Positions 60,601 to 64,000 of a DNA stretch of 64,000 nucleotides are shown one piece after another. The translations under genes were made by a program, and so were the position numbers. Location: the NCBI GenBank assembly GCA_964368645.1, contig CAYJBY010000013.1, forward strand, positions 16,496 to 80,495, in the 5' to 3' direction. The stretch comes from JAEDHM01 sp964368645 (GTDB lineage: Bacteria > Bacillota > Clostridia > Christensenellales > CAG-1252). The stretch's first letter is position 1. The number at the start of each line of letters is the position of its first letter. Under the pieces are notes generated by a model. That model made no database searches. It saw only the letters and a list, made by a program, of their open reading frames with translations, and was not told the DNA's origin.

Positions 60601-63600
60601 CGGCGAGCTTTACTGCGGTAACTCTCAATACCGTAACGGAAGGAATGGTAGATTACGTTAACGACTGTGACGCGTTGTCCGCGAAGAGCAGCAGTGAGTT
60701 AGTGGACTACGCCAATTCCCTTTATCAAACCTATACGACCTTGAAGACAGGCAGAACGGCGGCGGAAATCAGCTTCCTTGATGCATATCTTGCAACGGAT
60801 AATCCCTACAATGCTTATACAGGTATCGTTAAATCCGTTACCGCAACGTCAGAAGCAACCTACGGCGACACAAGTATCAGTGCTAACCTGACCAAGGTTG
60901 ACGGCACGGTGGCAAGCGGCAGTATCAGCGCTGTAAGCTACACTCTTAATTTGGGTGTATTTACAGGAGAATTTGAATACAAGGACACGTTTGCAGGCGT
61001 ACAGTACGTTATTGCGATTACCGTTGACGACGTAAAGCAAAGGGCAATTACCGTAACTATTAATAACAAAACTTCAATCTACGGCAATGCGACGGCAGAT
61101 TTAACGGCCGACGTGACCACCGGCTCCCTCGCTTACGATGATACCGTAGCAACGGTTGTTTCGCTCGCGAAGGCAAACGGCAATACCGTTGGTAATTACA
61201 CTATCAGCGGACAGCGTATCGACTCCAAGTACATCGTAACCTTCTTACCTGAGGGCGGTGCTAATTATTCAATCACCGAAAGACCTGTTACCGTGACGAT
61301 AGCCGATAAGACTTCCGTTTACGGCGACGACTTCGTTACCTTAACAGGTGCGATTACCGAGGGTACTCTTGTAGGTGGCGACGCGTTAAGCGCAATCTGT
61401 GAGTTTACCAAGGCAGAGGGCGTTAAGGTCAAGGACGGCGGCTATGCGATTACCGGCACAGACAAAAGCACCAACTACGCGGTTAGCTTCGTAGATGGCG
61501 TTTACACCATTACAGAAAGACCTATCACCGTGACGATAGCCAATAAGAGCTCTGTTTACGGCAACACGTTCGTTACCTTAACGGGCGCGATTACCACAGG
61601 CAGTTTGGTCGATGGCGACGCGTTAAGCGCGGTTTGCGAATTTACCAAGGCAGAGGGCGTTAAGGTCAAGGACGGCGGCTACGCAATAACGGGCGCGGAC
61701 ACAAGCACCGATTACGCAGTCAGCTTTGTAGATGGCGTTTATACCATTACCGAAAGAGCTATTACAGTTACGATAGCTAACAAGAGCTCTGTTTACGGCA
61801 ACACGTTCGTTACCTTAACGGGCGCGGTTACCACAGGCAGTCTGGTCGATGGCGACGCGTTAAGCGCGGTTTGCGAATTCACCAAGGCAGACGGCGTTAA
61901 GGTCAAGAACGGCGGCTACGCAATAACGGGCGCGGATACAAGCACCGATTACGCAGTCAGCTTTGTAGACGGCACTTACACGATTACCGAAAGACCTATC
62001 ACCGTGACGATAGCCAATAAGACTTCCGTCTACGGCGACACGTTCGTTACCTTAACGGGCGACGTAACCGTAGGCAGCTTGGTTGAAGGCGACCAGTTAA
62101 GCGCGGTTTGCGAATTCACCAAGGCAGAGGGCGTTAAGGTCAAGAACGGCGGCTACGCAATAACGGGCGCGGACACAAGCACCGATTACGCAGTCAGCTT
62201 TGTTGACGGCGTTTACACCATTACCGAAAGACCTGTCACAGTTACGATAGCCGATAAGACTTCTGTTTACGGCGACAACTTCGTAGCCCTAAGCGGCGCA
62301 GTGACAGTCGGCACCCTTGCTTTTGAGGATACTCTTGCTTCAATCTGCGAGTTTACCAAGGCAGAGGGCGTTAATGTTAAGGACGGCGGCTACGCAATAA
62401 CGGGCACCGACACAAGCACCAACTACGCGGTTAGCTTCGTAGATGGCACGTATAGCATTACGGCAAGACCTGTTACCGTGACGATAGCCAATAAGACTTC
62501 CGTTTACGGCAGTGCTTTAGCGGAACTCACCGCAACCGTTACCGTTGGCAATTTAGGCTACACGGACGAGCTTAGCGGCGTGGTATCTCTCGGAAAGGCG
62601 GAGGGCGTTACCGTTAAGGACGGCGGTTATGCTATTACAGGAACAGAACTGAGTGCCAACTATGCGGTTAGCTTTGTAGATGGCACCTACACGATTACCG
62701 AAAGAGCCATTACCGTGACGATAGCTAATAAGACTTCTGTTTACGGCGACAATTTCGTAGCTTTAAGCGGCGACGTAACCGTAGGCAGCTTGGTTGAAGG
62801 CGACAAGTTAAGTGCAATCTGCGAGTTTACCAAGGCAGAGGGCGTTAAGGTTAAGGACGGCGGCTATGCAATCACGGGCGCAGACCTAAGCACCGATTAC
62901 GCTGTGACCTTTGTTGACGGCACTTACACGATTACCGAAAGACCTATCACCGTGACGATAGCCAATAAGACTTCCGTTTACGGCGACAACCTCGTAGCCC
63001 TAAGCGGCGATGTAACCGAAGGCAACTTGGTTGAAGGCGACCAGTTAAGCGCAATCTGCGAGTTTGCCAAGGCAGAGGGTGTTGCGGTCAAGGTCGGCGG
63101 CTACGCGATTACGGGCACCGACACAAGCACCGATTACGCGGTCGGCTTTGTGAACGGCGTTTACACCATTACGGCAAAGGACGTTGATTTCACTACCGCA
63201 AAACACCACGACGTGATGCTTTCAAAAGCAGGCAACAGTATATCCTTTAACGTAACGCAATCCGATGGTTGTGCCGCAACAGGCATTACCTTTGAGATAA
63301 AGCAGAACAACGTACTGTTCGCGGAAGTTTCCGCTCAGGGCGTTGTGACTATGGCGCAGGATAAGACCTTTGCAATCGGCGTATATCAGGTTTATGCAGT
63401 CAATAACGATACCAATTACGCTCTTAAGAACAATGTTCCCGGCGAGCTTGAGTTGGTAGAGGATAACGATTACTACACCGTGGAGTTTAAGTTCTCTGCG
63501 AATAACAAGATTTACGATGGCGAAGCAGTGACCGTAACGATTACCGCTAAGGTTACCGAAACCGGCGTTAGCGAGCCTTTCAGCGGCAAAACCATCACCT

Positions 63601-64000
63601 ACAACAACACTACGGTTTCCGAAATCAGAAAAGCAGGAACTTATACCGTATCCGTAACTGTTGCGGAAATGGTTTACACCTCGGAGATTTATACGGTTGG
63701 CGCGCGCACGCTTGGTATCACTTGGGATACTCCCGACTTCACCTACGACGGCACGGCGCAAAAACTCGGCTTCAGCTTCACAAACGTAGTTGGCGACGAC
63801 AAGGTCAGAGGCGTTTACGGCGAATTTGACTGCACGTCGGCAGGCAACCACACGGCTGTTGTCAGTGCGCTTGACGGTGCGGATAAGGTTAATTATCAGC
63901 TTCCCGCGGCGGCGGCTTGCAGCTTTGAGTACGCTATTGCCGAAAGAGCTATTACCGTAACGATAGCTAACAAGACTTCCGTTTACGGCAACGCAATCGT
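54690..64000 (+). CDS. Giant secreted repeat protein (GLUG-like, InlB-like, MBG repeats), 3' end outside the window
   Basis: An open frame of at least 3103 codons from ATG 54690 (AAGGAGAA upstream) running off the window. Signal peptide 1-36 ends TASA. Then a parallel-beta-helix-like domain with IDLNGNEWSPIDGFAGVFDG (about 90-300), long beta-rich regions, an InlB-type segment GYRFYGWIQGG near residue 1300, and from about codon 2119 nine MBG-type modules (ITVTIANKTSVYG...GVYTITERP). Eight have an exact 237-bp (79-aa) period, 61284-63179. A further module starts at 63948. No sorting motif is visible because the end is missing. Surface or adhesin function is inferred. Confidence 0.9.
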   Translation, partial: MSKRKNYVLMLAAVLFAVFALTVLALTAGGFAQTTASANEVPNETSVWDGTSSDTSFYSFTTNNLYINSAAQLRGLAVLSSTGFTYEGFNVKLMKDIDLNGNEWSPIDGFAGVFDGDGHTVKNFTLKRVGVGSAGFFGTVTKIATIKNLTLDNVATAVTSAQVAEQGYGLLLGTNTANGTQILNCTLKHAFISAWGATSNAGGAALLIGQSTGSIKIDNCNIISCAMTEMSNLGYAFGGIIGRIQSDYYASIVSNCSVYNTIITNYKNTGSSKGFIAGQGSNFTVTNFKSNMLNYCGKLNAATGRYDISGLDLPSAAVASINVPNGGEPIGSAYDKLTYLNKTPLFGTKVTGVTYTDAPWITALTIDGTESYSAVYGAKGVYTHSGNIGTVSITFPVDVTASITVNSSTVTDTNADAKVVEFAVGDGLKQSVVNITIDGVNYNSFTILSGTLPTIGLYLDNVAIESSASNLGYVAADNVYNIAVNKNSVAPVMSVLLSETLPEGMTAYINDTQLVTGTPVVLSELPSAITYSLVTVEGSKQKIGGTGTVVYNQFTEGDYNIYWKNDATYPWTENAGTWTCGNKGQTYTDSMLTFVVKNISNFSLTYTLSTQTQYSFSEDTFSITVDGTSKLSKSGIVAATAFSQDLDAATTHTIVINRNKPGYYSTGADTDTASFSGLTFTAGEGSGLSAPVTESYNNQQTVELGDGDEGGTTGGTITPPDGAIQLSGNVYYVNDATFPWNLSNGEFTSTNKYTDKTTSVLTLYLYGVDTLYLDYSYWTYSYTWAASFTVKNVTDSANPIQLFQLVGKQTSFLTKAISFDAVGDYVISIEYFVKSNSSGMEDAVHIKNINAGVSTDTPACTISYDTTVCDSVINLYDFAFSAVTNGTSYITWASPVQFFVVPKDGCVFAGYKVNGGDLIPSNGDILRVFGDVSIELVCLPRLIISDAKLSEFAYAYTQDELNVPETEIGFYEETVLTVYPTDNSLSVTAPELGLGESCDLYVNGVFKLKMVDDNNRYFGLLSNVAEDSTISLVYSKDGYGSTEFIFKVKFSFETDTIVTANSQPVEIINDPSIPYSFDLAHSSADRLAFKAGNTGLLSSVSTLKIKVTGTGILYFDYYVSCEGGDSADVALFAINNDNLKLDTTSNPTGVAFLPMYGDSDNVVCTNPNNAYFGYIGVDYVGGVYQNVTNVDGSDVRHNGNACGNIGWKKWQISIDAAELGSEENYIYLAFCKGISNHSDTFEDTFSIANVSFFSGVETLSYASSNASAEAGTVSATIDGTATASETVISVGKTVTMTATANEGYRFYGWIQGGVVVNTAPSYTYTITDSAAITAVIEPIGTYKAHDDGAFYATFNDAAAAAAVTPNGNIVITEDTTVTANVTIPANVTVLLPYSSTDTVGTAVGGTTNKASWNAGIIPTYTLTVADGVTITVGGNLIVGGVQHYADQSAQGHTSGAYSKLVNNGTVAINDGATLKVYGLVTGSGIITANDGATVSQPFLVNNYSGGTNTQALYNANQFPFVQFSTINIQCEQSIAYGAKVVGMTSLFFYSAIHLQDIVLIDKIENKGTVGSLIWMKSGSSLKITYDATKRVNNTVGNINLADSGVSTITVIGGEVDAGEFYLQGYGSSDMVLAIPYTYQITVGNNAVLNIPNGRAYKVMPGSVVTVDAGGTLNVLGALHVYDGLIQSDKSGKLYPSSTVLTDNGFSASGNLIVNGTMNVTGSLTGIVQTAGTTGKVVVDADATLSATLTEGCAGGYTDNSASFASTARMYGPVNGAIAAIQAGKTYQAFGANGFVLPSYTMISAARCTELTATINQAMTGRFVIDSGEGVYNATATFSIGEELANVTVNVSGTSYYTDSTGCFTAPVTFDSTGKITYYTPTKDGASRHYYTLLGNEASVILTEVIKNATLNSDNVTTRVFNAAGTLVTDYTLNADLNYYGGGVKTVELSFTGDDSTKYAQSVTLSNSEYAAASFTAVTLNTVTEGMVDYVNDCDALSAKSSSELVDYANSLYQTYTTLKTGRTAAEISFLDAYLATDNPYNAYTGIVKSVTATSEATYGDTSISANLTKVDGTVASGSISAVSYTLNLGVFTGEFEYKDTFAGVQYVIAITVDDVKQRAITVTINNKTSIYGNATADLTADVTTGSLAYDDTVATVVSLAKANGNTVGNYTISGQRIDSKYIVTFLPEGGANYSITERPVTVTIADKTSVYGDDFVTLTGAITEGTLVGGDALSAICEFTKAEGVKVKDGGYAITGTDKSTNYAVSFVDGVYTITERPITVTIANKSSVYGNTFVTLTGAITTGSLVDGDALSAVCEFTKAEGVKVKDGGYAITGADTSTDYAVSFVDGVYTITERAITVTIANKSSVYGNTFVTLTGAVTTGSLVDGDALSAVCEFTKADGVKVKNGGYAITGADTSTDYAVSFVDGTYTITERPITVTIANKTSVYGDTFVTLTGDVTVGSLVEGDQLSAVCEFTKAEGVKVKNGGYAITGADTSTDYAVSFVDGVYTITERPVTVTIADKTSVYGDNFVALSGAVTVGTLAFEDTLASICEFTKAEGVNVKDGGYAITGTDTSTNYAVSFVDGTYSITARPVTVTIANKTSVYGSALAELTATVTVGNLGYTDELSGVVSLGKAEGVTVKDGGYAITGTELSANYAVSFVDGTYTITERAITVTIANKTSVYGDNFVALSGDVTVGSLVEGDKLSAICEFTKAEGVKVKDGGYAITGADLSTDYAVTFVDGTYTITERPITVTIANKTSVYGDNLVALSGDVTEGNLVEGDQLSAICEFAKAEGVAVKVGGYAITGTDTSTDYAVGFVNGVYTITAKDVDFTTAKHHDVMLSKAGNSISFNVTQSDGCAATGITFEIKQNNVLFAEVSAQGVVTMAQDKTFAIGVYQVYAVNNDTNYALKNNVPGELELVEDNDYYTVEFKFSANNKIYDGEAVTVTITAKVTETGVSEPFSGKTITYNNTTVSEIRKAGTYTVSVTVAEMVYTSEIYTVGARTLGITWDTPDFTYDGTAQKLGFSFTNVVGDDKVRGVYGEFDCTSAGNHTAVVSALDGADKVNYQLPAAAACSFEYAIAERAITVTIANKTSVYGNAI
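61284..63179 (+). repeat. Eight 237-bp near-identical MBG-coding repeats
   Basis: Unit starts at 61284, 61521, 61758, 61995, 62232, 62469, 62706 and 62943, always 237 bp apart. Adjacent units share long identical stretches at DNA level. A diverged 240-bp first unit precedes at 61044 and another start appears at 63948. Confidence 0.95.

Overview
The window looks like a scaffold from an uncultured anaerobic Firmicutes (Clostridia-type gut bacterium), probably a metagenome assembly. Evidence: split class I fumarase, ATP-dependent PEP carboxykinase, formate-tetrahydrofolate ligase, MnmM/YtqB, a LexA/Y-polymerase/YolD cassette, InlB-like and MBG repeat surface proteins, GGAGG-type ribosome binding sites, and a 100-base N run inside a minisatellite. 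No rRNA, tRNA, CRISPR array, transposase or convincing prophage was seen.

Layout. 0.1-5.9 kb: divergent acyl-CoA synthetase and fhs sharing a palindromic promoter, a dispersed-repeat patch, a lipid kinase and an orphan sugar transferase. 6-14.3 kb: housekeeping genes (rRNA methyltransferase, aldo/keto reductase, DUF4416, ornithine cyclodeaminase-like protein, mnmM) and an unusual three-gene operon of CBM20, DUF2156 and GDPD proteins. 14.8-21.3 kb: minus-strand rho (with a prion-like insert), UlaG-like MBL hydrolase, prs, alr and an acidic-tailed membrane protein. 21.7-32.3 kb: plus-strand esterase-fpg, pckA, fumarase alpha/beta, a large Old Yellow Enzyme, a compact divergent switch (zinc-ribbon/PH membrane protein versus XRE repressor), and an FAD oxidoreductase. 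32.6-38.5 kb: collagen-like protein plus a 23-aa microprotein, ketopantoate reductase, and the lexA-polY-yolD SOS operon. 38.8-45.2 kb: a 1726-aa surface lipoprotein and a repeat-rich gap region. 45.2-50.8 kb: an L-rhamnose operon (GH78 remnant, esterase, rhaB, rhaA, rhaD) with 4-nt overlaps. 51-53.4 kb: an ABC exporter. 54.7-64 kb: a giant secreted protein (at least 3103 aa, running off the window) ending in exact-period 237-bp MBG repeats.

How it fits together: PEPCK plus fumarase indicate an incomplete C4-dicarboxylate branch; fhs supplies one-carbon units; the rhamnose operon takes rhamnose to dihydroxyacetone phosphate and lactaldehyde; two esterases suggest trimming of acylated plant sugars; the very large surface proteins suggest adhesion. 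The most unusual regulatory signals are an XRE operator that exactly fills a 17-bp promoter spacer, and at least four genes whose -10 box lies 6-10 nt before the start codon with no Shine-Dalgarno (candidate leaderless transcripts). Intergenic regions are long and carry locus-specific degenerate tandem repeats.
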